Positions 17,196-25,102 of a stretch of DNA of 64,000 bases are shown here, piece by piece. The position numbers and the translations under genes are program-made. The stretch is from an uncultured Prevotella sp. (GTDB lineage Bacteria > Bacteroidota > Bacteroidia > Bacteroidales > Bacteroidaceae). Numbering within the stretch: the stretch's first letter is position 1; the number at the start of each line of letters is the position of its first letter. The stretch is taken from positions 124,001 to 188,000 of the forward strand of contig CAAGPV010000012.1 in assembly GCA_900771975.1 (NCBI GenBank). Direction: 5' to 3'. The notes below the pieces were generated by a model. That model worked only from the letters and a program-made list of their open reading frames with translations, was not told the origin of the DNA and searched no databases.

Positions 17196-18291
17196 TGAAG
17201 CGGAAATGCATTATATCACCGTCCTGAACCTCGTAGTCTTTGCCTTCAATGCCAAGCTTTCCAGCCTCTCTTACGGCAGCTTCAGAACCATATTTCAAAT
17301 AGTCTTCATACTTGATAACCTCTGCACGGATAAATCCTTTTTCGAAGTCTGTATGAATAACACCGGCACATTGTGGGGCTTTCCAGCCCTTATGGTAGGT
17401 CCATGCCTTTACTTCCATCTCGCCGGCAGTGATGAATGTCTGCAGATTGAGCAAGTGGTAGGCTTTCTTTATCAGTCGGTTGACACCGCTTTCCTCTAAT
17501 CCCAGCTCGTCAAGAAACATTTTTTTGTCTTCGTAAGTTTCTAACGAGGCAATGTCTTCTTCTGTCTTGGCGGCTATCACCATAGCTTCTGCACCCTCTT
17601 CTGCGGCCATTTGCTCTACGCGTTGACTATATTCGTTGCCTGTTTTGGCGCTTGCCTCGTCCACGTTGGCTACGTACAGTACGGGTTTGGTGGTCAATAG
17701 GAAGAGGTCGTGGGCTGCCTTTTGCTCTTCTTTACTTTCAAATGTAACGCTACGGGCATTCTTTCCTTGTACCAGCACCTCTTTATAGGCTTCAAGAACG
17801 TTTACGAGCACCTTGGCGTCTTTGTTGCCTGAAGCTGCTATCTTTTGCTGCTTGGAAAGTTGCGACTCGATGGTTTCAAGGTCTTTCAGCTGCAATTCGG
17901 TGTCGATAATGCTTTTGTCCTCAATGGGATCTACGGCATTACCTCCTTCGCGGACGATGTTGTCATCGTCAAAGCAGCGCACCACATGGATAATGGCATC
18001 ACATTCGCGTATGTTTCCAAGAAACTTGTTGCCTAAGCCTTCACCTTTTGAAGCTCCTTTTACAAGGCCTGCTATGTCTACAATCTCACATGTTGCCGGC
18101 ACGATGCGTCCTGGATGGACGATTTCTGCCAATTTGTTAAGGCGTTCGTCGGGGACGGTGATAACGCCGAGGTTGGGTTCTATTGTACAAAAGGGGAAAT
18201 TGGCTGCTTGCGCTTTGGCGCTCGACAGACAATTGAAAAGTGTGGACTTCCCTACATTAGGCAGTCCAACGATGCCACATTTTAATGCCAT
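17188..18291 (-). CDS. ychF: Redox-responsive ATPase YchF (OLA1 family)
   Basis: A 367-residue Obg-like P-loop NTPase that prefers ATP and associates with ribosomes. G1 is GLPNVGKSTLFNCLSSAKA at the N-terminus. G3 is DIAGLVKGASKGEGLGNKFL, and the variant G4 region is around KPVLYVANVDE. A coiled-coil insertion lies near the middle and a C-terminal TGS domain covers roughly 280-367 (LLNLQTFITAGEMEVKAW, then QDGDIMHFRFNV). Length is normal. It starts 31 bp downstream of a consensus promoter and is followed by lgt. Confidence 0.96.
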   Translation of the reverse strand: MALKCGIVGLPNVGKSTLFNCLSSAKAQAANFPFCTIEPNLGVITVPDERLNKLAEIVHPGRIVPATCEIVDIAGLVKGASKGEGLGNKFLGNIRECDAIIHVVRCFDDDNIVREGGNAVDPIEDKSIIDTELQLKDLETIESQLSKQQKIAASGNKDAKVLVNVLEAYKEVLVQGKNARSVTFESKEEQKAAHDLFLLTTKPVLYVANVDEASAKTGNEYSQRVEQMAAEEGAEAMVIAAKTEEDIASLETYEDKKMFLDELGLEESGVNRLIKKAYHLLNLQTFITAGEMEVKAWTYHKGWKAPQCAGVIHTDFEKGFIRAEVIKYEDYLKYGSEAAVREAGKLGIEGKDYEVQDGDIMHFRFNV

Positions 18292-18321
18292 TTTCTTCTT
18301 GTTTCCTATTTATTACTGTTG

Positions 18322-18352
18322 CAAAGTTACGCTAAAATAGTGGAACGTCAAA
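18322..18352 (-). promoter_or_regulatory. Promoter of ychF-lgt
   Basis: On the minus strand TTTG (18352-18349), 19 bp, TAACTTTG (18329-18322): a full consensus match ahead of the ychF ATG at 18291. Confidence 0.8.
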
Positions 18353-18410
18353 CAATTCATCTTCTTTTTCTTCTTATTGGGGTGGGGGAGCGGCCTTTTC
18401 AAGACCATCC

Positions 18411-21173
18411 TTAATGGGCTTCCAACCAGTTATTTCCCCATCCACAATCTGCCAATAGCGGTACATTCAGTTGATAGGCTCCCTGCATTTCTTCCATGAC
18501 GATGCGCTCCACGCGTTCTCGTTCGTCGGGATAGACGCTGAAGTTAAGTTCGTCGTGCACTTGAAGTATCATTTTCGAGCGGATGCCTTCTTCCTTGAAG
18601 CGACGGTAGATGCGTATCATAGCCACCTTTATGATGTCGGCCTCCGATCCTTGTATGGGGGCGTTGATGGCATTGCGTTCGGCAAATCCCCTTACGGTGC
18701 CGTTCTTAGAGTTGATGTCGGGCAGGTAGCGGCGTCGGTGGAAGAGCGTTTCGGCATATCCTTTCTGCCTTACTTCTTCTTTGGCTGCCTCCATATAGGC
18801 GTGCACTTTCGGGAAAGTACGGAAGTAGTCGGCTATCAACGTGCGGGCTTCTCTATTGCTTATCTCCATGCGTTGCGCCAAACCGTAGGTTGTAATGCCG
18901 TAGATGATGCCAAAGTTGGCTTGTTTTGCTTTCTTGCGTTGTTCGGCGCTGACGTTCTCTGGACGTTCGTGCCATATCTTAGCAGCGGTGGCTGCATGGA
19001 TGTCTTGTCCGTTTTTGAATGCTTCCGTCATGTTTTCGTCACCGCTGAGGTGGGCCATGATGCGAAGTTCTATCTGTGAATAGTCTGCTGAAAAAAACAG
19101 ACAACCTTCATCGGGTACGAAGCACTTGCGTATTTCCTTTCCGTCATCGTCGCGAACGGGAATGTTCTGAAGGTTAGGGTCGCTCGACGACAGACGCCCT
19201 GTAGCGGTTACAGCCTGGTTGAAAGATGTGTGTATGTGCCCCGTCTTGGGGTTGATGAGCTTTGGAAGAGCGTCAATATAAGTGCTGAGAAGTTTTTTTA
19301 ACCCTCTGTAAGCCAGTATATCAGAAACGATAGGCGCCTTCTGTTTGAGTGATTGCAGCACCTCTTCGGATGTAACGTATTGTCCGGTCTTGGTCTTCTT
19401 GGGCTTTTCCATTATCTGCATCTTTCCAAAGAGAATGTCGCCTACTTGCTTAGGACTGCTAATATTGAATTTTTCGCCTGCTTCGTGGTAGATTCGCTCT
19501 TCATATTCTGCCATTCGACGTGTGAAAATCTTTGACGTTTCTTTCAGCGACTCTGTGTCTATGCGCACGCCGTTCAGTTCCATTTCCACTAAGACGGGCA
19601 CAAGAGGCATCTCTATTTCGTAGAAGAGTTTCTCGCCGTCTGCCTCTTTCAGTTTTCTTTCCAACAGGTTTTTCAATCTAAGGGTGACGTCGGCATCTTC
19701 ACAAGCATATTCGTAAATATCTTTGGCTGCGAGGTCGCGCATGTTTTTCTGCTTGCGTACTTTGGGTCCGATGAGTTGCTCTATGTGTATGGTTTGGTAG
19801 TTGAGAAGTGTTTCAGCCATGTAGTCCATGTTGTGTGCCAGTTCTGGCTGAATGATGTAATGGGCCAACATGGTGTCGAAGAGTTTTCCTTTTACTTCCA
19901 CACCATAACCGCGTAACACCTCAATGTCGTATTTGATGTTTTGCCCAACTTTAGTAATTTTCTCGTCTTCATAAAGAGGTTTAAAGATGTTCACAAGTTT
20001 TAAGGCTTCTTTACGATTGCTTGGTAAGGACACATAAGCGGCTTGAAATTCCTCTACCGAAAAGCTTAAACCTACCAATTCGGCGTCAATTGCATTGGTG
20101 GAAGTGGTCTCTGTGTCTAAACTGAGTGTTTGTTTTGTCCGTAAAAAGTCATAAAGTTTAATTGCTTCTTCCTCTGTTTCAATGAGTTGATAGTTGTGCT
20201 TGGTGTTTTCTAAGCACGAAATACGGGCGTTTTTTCGCTCTTCTTGCCGGTTGTCGGCAAATTCTGCAAAGAGATCGAGTTGCTTGTTAGCAACTGTTGG
20301 AGTTTTTTTAGGATTGTTAAGAAACTTGTTTCTGAGTGTTTTAAACTCAAGTTCAGAAAACAGTTCGGTGAGTTTTGACTCGTCTGGTTCTGTTCTCTTC
20401 AGTTCTTCCAGGTTGAGTTCAACCGGTACGTCTGTACGTATGGTTGCAAGAAATTTCGACATCTTTATATCGTCTACCGCTTTCTCAACTTTTTCTTTCA
20501 GTTTGCCTTTCAGCTCACCCGTGCGTTCCAACAGTTGTTCTACGCTTCCAAATTGGTTGATGAGTTTTGCCGCTGTTTTTTCTCCAACGCCTGGACAGCC
20601 AGGAAAGTTATCTGCCGAGTCGCCCATCAGTGCCAACAGATCTATCACTTGGGTAGGGGAGGGTATTCCGAATTTGGCTTCCACCTCTTTTGTTCCCACA
20701 ATGTCATATCCTCCTCCATGGCGAGGTCGGTACATAAACACGTTCGGTTGGATGAGTTGTCCATAGTCCTTGTCGGGTGTGAGCATATAGGTTTCAATCT
20801 CTTCTTTGCCTGCTTTGGTGGCCAAAGTGCCAATGACGTCATCTGCTTCAAACCCGTCCACTTGTAGGATGGGGATGTGCATGGCTTGAAGAATTTGCTT
20901 AATGATGGGCACAGCGGTTTTGATGTCTTCGGGTGTTTCCTCCCGCTGAGCTTTATAGGCAGGAAAGACTTCATGGCGAAAAGTTTTTCCATGGTCGAAA
21001 GCCACTCCTATATAGTCGGGCTTCTCTTTGTTGATGACTTCTTGAAGGGTGTTGCAGAATCCCATGATGGCCGAAGTGTTCAGTCCTTTCGAGTTGATTC
21101 TTGGCGAACGTATGAAGGCATAGTAGGAACGATAGATCAATGCATATGCATCGAGCAGGAAAAGTTTTGCCAT
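18411..21173 (-). CDS. polA: DNA polymerase I
   Basis: A 920-residue family A polymerase for Okazaki fragment processing and repair synthesis. The 5' nuclease domain occupies about 1-290 (LLDAYALIYRSYYAF, VDGFEADDVIGTLA, LMGDSADNFPG). The 3'-5' exonuclease domain keeps all three motifs (SLDTETTSTNA, GQNIKYDIEV, YACEDADVT), so proofreading should be intact. The polymerase domain has motif A FSADYSQIELRIMAH, motif B RKKAKQANFGIIYGITTYGL and motif C LQVHDELNFSV. It is divergent from the polyprenyl synthetase gene 87 bp away. Confidence 0.97.
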   Translation of the reverse strand: MAKLFLLDAYALIYRSYYAFIRSPRINSKGLNTSAIMGFCNTLQEVINKEKPDYIGVAFDHGKTFRHEVFPAYKAQREETPEDIKTAVPIIKQILQAMHIPILQVDGFEADDVIGTLATKAGKEEIETYMLTPDKDYGQLIQPNVFMYRPRHGGGYDIVGTKEVEAKFGIPSPTQVIDLLALMGDSADNFPGCPGVGEKTAAKLINQFGSVEQLLERTGELKGKLKEKVEKAVDDIKMSKFLATIRTDVPVELNLEELKRTEPDESKLTELFSELEFKTLRNKFLNNPKKTPTVANKQLDLFAEFADNRQEERKNARISCLENTKHNYQLIETEEEAIKLYDFLRTKQTLSLDTETTSTNAIDAELVGLSFSVEEFQAAYVSLPSNRKEALKLVNIFKPLYEDEKITKVGQNIKYDIEVLRGYGVEVKGKLFDTMLAHYIIQPELAHNMDYMAETLLNYQTIHIEQLIGPKVRKQKNMRDLAAKDIYEYACEDADVTLRLKNLLERKLKEADGEKLFYEIEMPLVPVLVEMELNGVRIDTESLKETSKIFTRRMAEYEERIYHEAGEKFNISSPKQVGDILFGKMQIMEKPKKTKTGQYVTSEEVLQSLKQKAPIVSDILAYRGLKKLLSTYIDALPKLINPKTGHIHTSFNQAVTATGRLSSSDPNLQNIPVRDDDGKEIRKCFVPDEGCLFFSADYSQIELRIMAHLSGDENMTEAFKNGQDIHAATAAKIWHERPENVSAEQRKKAKQANFGIIYGITTYGLAQRMEISNREARTLIADYFRTFPKVHAYMEAAKEEVRQKGYAETLFHRRRYLPDINSKNGTVRGFAERNAINAPIQGSEADIIKVAMIRIYRRFKEEGIRSKMILQVHDELNFSVYPDERERVERIVMEEMQGAYQLNVPLLADCGWGNNWLEAH

Positions 21174-21235
21174 AAATATTGCTTTTAAGATGTGTAAAAT
21201 TACTAATTTTTTGTCAAAATCTCCGAGAAAACTCG

Positions 21236-21243
21236 TAATTTTG
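21236..21243 (+). promoter_or_regulatory. Candidate -7 box of the polyprenyl synthetase gene
   Basis: TAATTTTG at 21236-21243 with TTTG at 21210-21213 (22-bp spacer, slightly long). Only 17 nt separate the box from the ATG at 21261, so the leader would be about a dozen nucleotides. Confidence 0.6.
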
Positions 21244-21260
21244 TATCAAATTTCATTTGC

Positions 21261-22238
21261 ATGGATTACCTTTCGCTCATCAAGAAACCCATAGAAAAGG
21301 AGCTCTTAGGCTTTATTGATATGTTTAACGGGTCGTTAGAACATGATGACGGACTGCTTCAGCAGGCCTTAAACCATATTCGTCAACGGGCTGGCAAGCG
21401 TATGCGCCCTATGCTTATTTTGTTGATGGCTAAGAATTTCGGTGAAATCACCGATGTTACTCTGCATGCAGCCGTTGGTCTTGAGCTTTTGCATACAGCA
21501 TCTTTGGTTCACGATGATGTGGTGGACGAAAGTGCTGAGCGAAGAGGTCAGGCCAGTGTAAATGCCGTTTATGACAACAAGGTGGCTGTGTTGGTGGGTG
21601 ATTACATTCTTTCTACGGCACTTCTTCATGTCAGCTACACCCACAGGGAGGTTATTGTGCGTTATTTGGCGCAGTTGGGTCGCACCCTTTCTGACGGAGA
21701 AATCCTTCAATTGTCGAACATTCGCAACCTTGATATTTCTGAAAACGTTTACTATCAAGTTATTAAACAGAAGACGGCTGCCTTGTTTGAAGCCTGTGCC
21801 GGCATTGGTGCATTGAGTACTGGTGCGAACGATGCCGATTTTATAGCTGCCAAACAGTTTGGACAGAATTTAGGGATGATTTTCCAAATACGCGATGATA
21901 TCTTCGATTATTATGAAGATCCACGTATTGGTAAACCTACAGGCAATGATATGGCAGAGGGAAAGCTTACTTTGCCGGTTATCTATGCACTCAATCATAC
22001 GCAAGATGCAGCTATGTTGGCCTTGGCACGCAAAGTGAAAGAGGGTAGTGTGACCAAAGAGGAAATTAACCGCTTGGTGGCTTTTGCCAAAGAGCAAGGC
22101 GGCATTGACTATGCAGACAAGGTGATGTGGCGTTTACATGCCCAATCTGAGCAGTTTTTACAGGAAAAAGTAAGCTCTCTTTCCCTTCGTCAGGCCTTTA
22201 AAGCATACCTTGACTTTGTCATTGAACGTGCACTTTAA
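21261..22238 (+). CDS. ispB: Polyprenyl diphosphate synthase (IspB/octaprenyl type)
   Basis: A 325-residue trans-isoprenyl diphosphate synthase that adds isopentenyl units to an allylic starter, here most likely for the menaquinone side chain used in anaerobic respiration. The first Asp-rich motif is LVHDDVVDESAERRG and the second is FQIRDDIFDYYED. The substrate-binding GKRMRPMLILL lies upstream and KLTLPVIYALNH downstream. The chain length cannot be read reliably from the sequence, so the symbol is tentative. It is a single gene; repeat copy 2 lies just beyond its stop and may contribute to transcript ending. Confidence 0.88.
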   Translation: MDYLSLIKKPIEKELLGFIDMFNGSLEHDDGLLQQALNHIRQRAGKRMRPMLILLMAKNFGEITDVTLHAAVGLELLHTASLVHDDVVDESAERRGQASVNAVYDNKVAVLVGDYILSTALLHVSYTHREVIVRYLAQLGRTLSDGEILQLSNIRNLDISENVYYQVIKQKTAALFEACAGIGALSTGANDADFIAAKQFGQNLGMIFQIRDDIFDYYEDPRIGKPTGNDMAEGKLTLPVIYALNHTQDAAMLALARKVKEGSVTKEEINRLVAFAKEQGGIDYADKVMWRLHAQSEQFLQEKVSSLSLRQAFKAYLDFVIERAL

Positions 22239-22275
22239 AGACTTTTATAACCTTTTGTAAATCAGTAACTTAACT

Positions 22276-22367
22276 ATTACCTTCTAAAACCGGCTTTTTT
22301 AGCTGCTAAAATGCCGTGTTTTAGCTCTTAAAATACGGCATTTTAGGATGTAAAACGTAGGGTCTTG
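22276..22367. repeat. Dispersed intergenic palindromic repeat, copy 2
   Basis: A member of the same family as 10865-10945. It shows TTCTAAAACCGG, then TTTTTTAGCTGCTAAAATGCCG, TTTTAGCTCTTAAAATACGG and TAAAACGTAGGGT at the right end. It starts 38 bp after the polyprenyl synthetase stop and contains no ORF. Confidence 0.72.
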
Positions 22368-22471
22368 TTTTTCAACAGTTAAGGGTGAGAATTTTTTGCG
22401 GTGCATTTCTCTAACTGAAAAATGGATTTATAGGTTTTGAAAAGTTTCATCAAGGTTCGATGAAATGGCGT

Positions 22472-23227
22472 TTATCGTATGTTGACCTTCAAGGTTTTGT
22501 CCTAATTTTTGATGATGTAAATGCCATTTGAAAGGTTTTCTGTTGAAGTGTCGACCAATTATCCGCTAATGTTGTAAATGGGGCTTACATCGCTTTTATT
22601 TATGCTTTCAGAGACCCTTATTACCATCTACAACGGTTGTCTATTCATCGTCTGTTGTCCGTTTGCTTTTCTTATGGGTGTTATTGGCTTTATACCATTT
22701 ATAAGTGATGCAACTATCTACAAACCGTTAAGATATTCATAGGCGGCTTTTAGCTGGTTGTTTTTCCCTGCATCGTCAACTTTACTACCTTAGTAGTCAC
22801 CCTTTAGGGTGGTGTTGCCTTATTCGTCTGTTGTCAACTCCACTCTTTTGTAGGTTTTCTCGCCTGCTGCATAAGCATTGGTTTGTATTTTGTAGCTGTT
22901 GTTTTCGTCTGTTTAGGTCTGTGTTATGTCTTCGCTGTAGCTTCTCCCTTTCCTATTTGCATCCATGATTGTGTACCAATAGCTTGTTTTCCTGTTCTTC
23001 TTCCCATTCACCGTTGTTGTAGTTATAATTTGTGGTGTGTGGGGCTATGTTGGGCATCTTCGTTGTTACTTTCCACCTTTGCCCTGCTAAGGTTTTTAAA
23101 GTTAACAAGTTTGCTTAGCGTTTTGGTAAGTTTTACAATCTATTCTTGGTGTTCCCATGTCTGCGAATAGGCAAAAAAGGGGAGAAATGCTAAAGCGACG
23201 ACAACTGTTTTAGATGTTTTTTTTCAT
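22472..23227 (-). pseudogene. Decayed gene for a secreted protein with a sorting-like tail
   Basis: On the minus strand an ATG at 23227 is followed by eight A's. Removing one A restores a good signal peptide (KTVVVALAFLPFFAYSQTW), so the start is frameshifted in the homopolymer. Further on there are several in-frame stops and shifts. The readable fragments include EKTYKRVELTTDE and, at the very end, SPIYNISG-stop-LVDTSTENLSNGIYIIK, which resembles the YNLAGQ...GIYI tail of type IX-type cargo in this window. A hairpin at 22445-22465 just beyond the stop may be its relic terminator. No intact function is possible from this copy. It explains most of the gene-free stretch 22239-23321. Confidence 0.7.
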
Positions 23228-23321
23228 CTTCTTTTGTGGTTTTTGATGCATTAAAATTTTCGTTTATACATCTAACCAATACCTCTGTTTTGTCTTAACG
23301 GTTTCTCGTTACGTGTAGCTT

Positions 23322-24266
23322 TTAGAAAAATTTGGTTTCTTTGCCTACTATCTCGCTCAGCAATAGGTTAGCCAGTCGGCTCGTACCTAAGCGGAAATAA
23401 TAGTTGGTCAGCCACTTTTTGCCCAATACCTCTTTTACGATGGTGTAGTAGATGATGGCATCCATCACTGTGTTGATTCCACCTGCAGGCTTGAAACCTA
23501 TCTGTATGCCAGTTTCGTCATAGTATTCCTTGATGGCTTGGCACATAACGTAGGCAGCTTCTGGTGTGGCGCTTACCTTCTCTTTTCCTGTGCTTGTCTT
23601 GATATAGTCGGCACCTGCATACATCGACAGAATAGCCGCTTTCTTGATATTGCTGGCGGTTTTCAGATCACCTGTTTCGAGAATGACTTTCATGGGAACT
23701 TCCCCACAGGTTTGTTTCAGTTCGTTGATGTCATCACAAAGTCCTTCATAGTCGCCTGAAAGGAATTTTCCCACCGGCATTACGATGTCTACGTTGGTTG
23801 CTCCGTCTTTTATGGCCAGGGCGGTTTCGATGGTTTTCACTTCCATAAAGGTTTGCGAGGATGGAAAAGCGCCAGAAACTACCGCCACTTCTACACCATC
23901 CACTTCCAATGATTGGGCTACTATGTTTGCAAAGCATGGATAAACGCAGATGGTAGCAACGTGTGGTAATTCTGGATAGGCACTGTCGAAGTCGTTAACG
24001 CGTTCTGTCATGGCCAAAATGCTCTCTTCTGAGTCTGTGGTATGGAGCGATGTGAGTTCCACCGAGCCCATTAGGAATTTCTTCACTTCAGGTGTGTCGT
24101 TCTCAGGCACTTTTTCCATGATGATTTTCTGTACGGTTTGGCGTATTTCTTCATCGTTAAGTATGGTGTTGTATTTGCTCAAAGCCTGGTCGTACTTGCT
24201 TTTTGGCAGTTCCATACGTATGCGTTTCAGTTTTCCGTCGTTGCTTGTTGAAGTTTCGTTTGCCAT
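23322..24266 (-). CDS. deoC: Deoxyribose-phosphate aldolase
   Basis: A class I aldolase that splits 2-deoxyribose 5-phosphate into glyceraldehyde 3-phosphate and acetaldehyde during deoxynucleoside catabolism. The Schiff-base lysine lies in GADYIKTSTGKEKVSATP, and GFKPAGGINTVMDA is the second catalytic-lysine motif. ATICVYPCF and NVDIVMPVGKFLSGDYE mark the barrel. At 314 residues it is longer than E. coli DeoC because of an N-terminal extension of about 50 residues. It is the last gene of the mnmG-apt-uvrC-dtd-mazG run, 28 bp after the mazG-like gene. Confidence 0.94.
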   Translation of the reverse strand: MANETSTSNDGKLKRIRMELPKSKYDQALSKYNTILNDEEIRQTVQKIIMEKVPENDTPEVKKFLMGSVELTSLHTTDSEESILAMTERVNDFDSAYPELPHVATICVYPCFANIVAQSLEVDGVEVAVVSGAFPSSQTFMEVKTIETALAIKDGATNVDIVMPVGKFLSGDYEGLCDDINELKQTCGEVPMKVILETGDLKTASNIKKAAILSMYAGADYIKTSTGKEKVSATPEAAYVMCQAIKEYYDETGIQIGFKPAGGINTVMDAIIYYTIVKEVLGKKWLTNYYFRLGTSRLANLLLSEIVGKETKFF

Positions 24267-24294
24267 AATTGTAAGTTGTTATTTATGATGTTTT

Positions 24295-24618
24295 TTATCT
24301 TAATTTTTCGTTGTTTTTATGACGGGTGCCATCGCGTTGTGTCTTCTTCTCAATGCTCTTTTCAAGTTCTTTCGTAAGGTCTATACCCGTTTGGTTGGCC
24401 AGGCAAATTAGCACCCACAATATGTCAGCCATTTCTTCGCCCAAGTTGGCTTCTTCTCCTGCTTTGAAACTCTGCTCGCCATACTTGCGGGCTATCACCC
24501 GTGCCAACTCGCCCACTTCTTCGGTGAGACATGCCATGTTGGTAAGCTCGTTGAAGTAACGTACTCCGTAGGTCTTTATCCACTGGTCTACTGCTTGTTG
24601 TGCTTCTGCTATAGTCAT
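24295..24618 (-). CDS. MazG-like nucleotide pyrophosphohydrolase
   Basis: A 107-residue all-helical protein of the MazG/dUTPase-like superfamily with the magnesium-binding motifs LTEEVGELARVIARKYGEQ and LGEEMADILWVLICLANQ. Single-domain members hydrolyse nucleoside triphosphates to monophosphates and are viewed as house-cleaning enzymes; the preferred nucleotide is not evident. It begins 6 bp after dtd and is followed by deoC. Confidence 0.88.
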   Translation of the reverse strand: MTIAEAQQAVDQWIKTYGVRYFNELTNMACLTEEVGELARVIARKYGEQSFKAGEEANLGEEMADILWVLICLANQTGIDLTKELEKSIEKKTQRDGTRHKNNEKLR

Positions 24619-24624
24619 GTTTGC

Positions 24625-25077
24625 TTACTCTTTATTCTTGGTGTCCATACAGATGGTGACAGGCCCGTCGTTGAGAAGAAGAACCTTCATGTCGGCTCCA
24701 AATTCTCCTGTCTGCACTTGTTTTCCCATCTTTTCGGTCAACTTACGACAGAACTGTTCATAGAGTGGGATAGATATTTCATGTTTGGCAGCCCTTATCC
24801 AGCTTGGGCGGTTGCCTTTTTTGTAGCTGGCAAAGAGTGTAAATTGGCTTACCACTAAGGCTTCTCCGCCTACATCTGCCACAGACAGGTTCATGACGTG
24901 TTGATCGTCGTCGAAGATACGCAATCCGACAATCTTTCTTACCAGCCAGTCTATGTCTTCGTCTCCGTCCTTTTCTTCTATGCCTAAAAGGATGAGAAGT
25001 CCTTGGCCGATGGATGACTTTGTCTTGCCGTCAATTGTTACCGAGGCGTGCTGTACGCGTTGAATCACTACTCTCAT
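24625..25077 (-). CDS. dtd: D-aminoacyl-tRNA deacylase
   Basis: A 150-residue DTD enzyme that removes D-amino acids (and glycine mischarged on tRNA-Ala) from tRNA. Both active-site motifs are present: SQFTLFASYKKGNRPSW in the middle and LNDGPVTICMDTK at the C-terminus (the cis Gly-Pro motif). A TATATTTG -7 box at 25089-25082 ends only four bases before the ATG, so transcripts from it would be leaderless. It is otherwise in line with uvrC upstream (25-bp gap). Confidence 0.95.
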   Translation of the reverse strand: MRVVIQRVQHASVTIDGKTKSSIGQGLLILLGIEEKDGDEDIDWLVRKIVGLRIFDDDQHVMNLSVADVGGEALVVSQFTLFASYKKGNRPSWIRAAKHEISIPLYEQFCRKLTEKMGKQVQTGEFGADMKVLLLNDGPVTICMDTKNKE

Positions 25078-25102
25078 TTTGCAAATATAGTGAAAATATT
25101 GG

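Noticed and set aside
22445..22465. A GGTTCGA stretch reminiscent of a tRNA T-loop
   Set aside because: It is the loop of a short TTTCATC/GATGAAA hairpin; no acceptor, anticodon or D arms can be formed around it. It is more likely a terminator relic.
22883..23170. A 95-codon plus-strand ORF rich in Cys, Leu and Phe
   Set aside because: It lies opposite the decayed secreted-protein gene, whose minus-strand fragments explain the sequence better.
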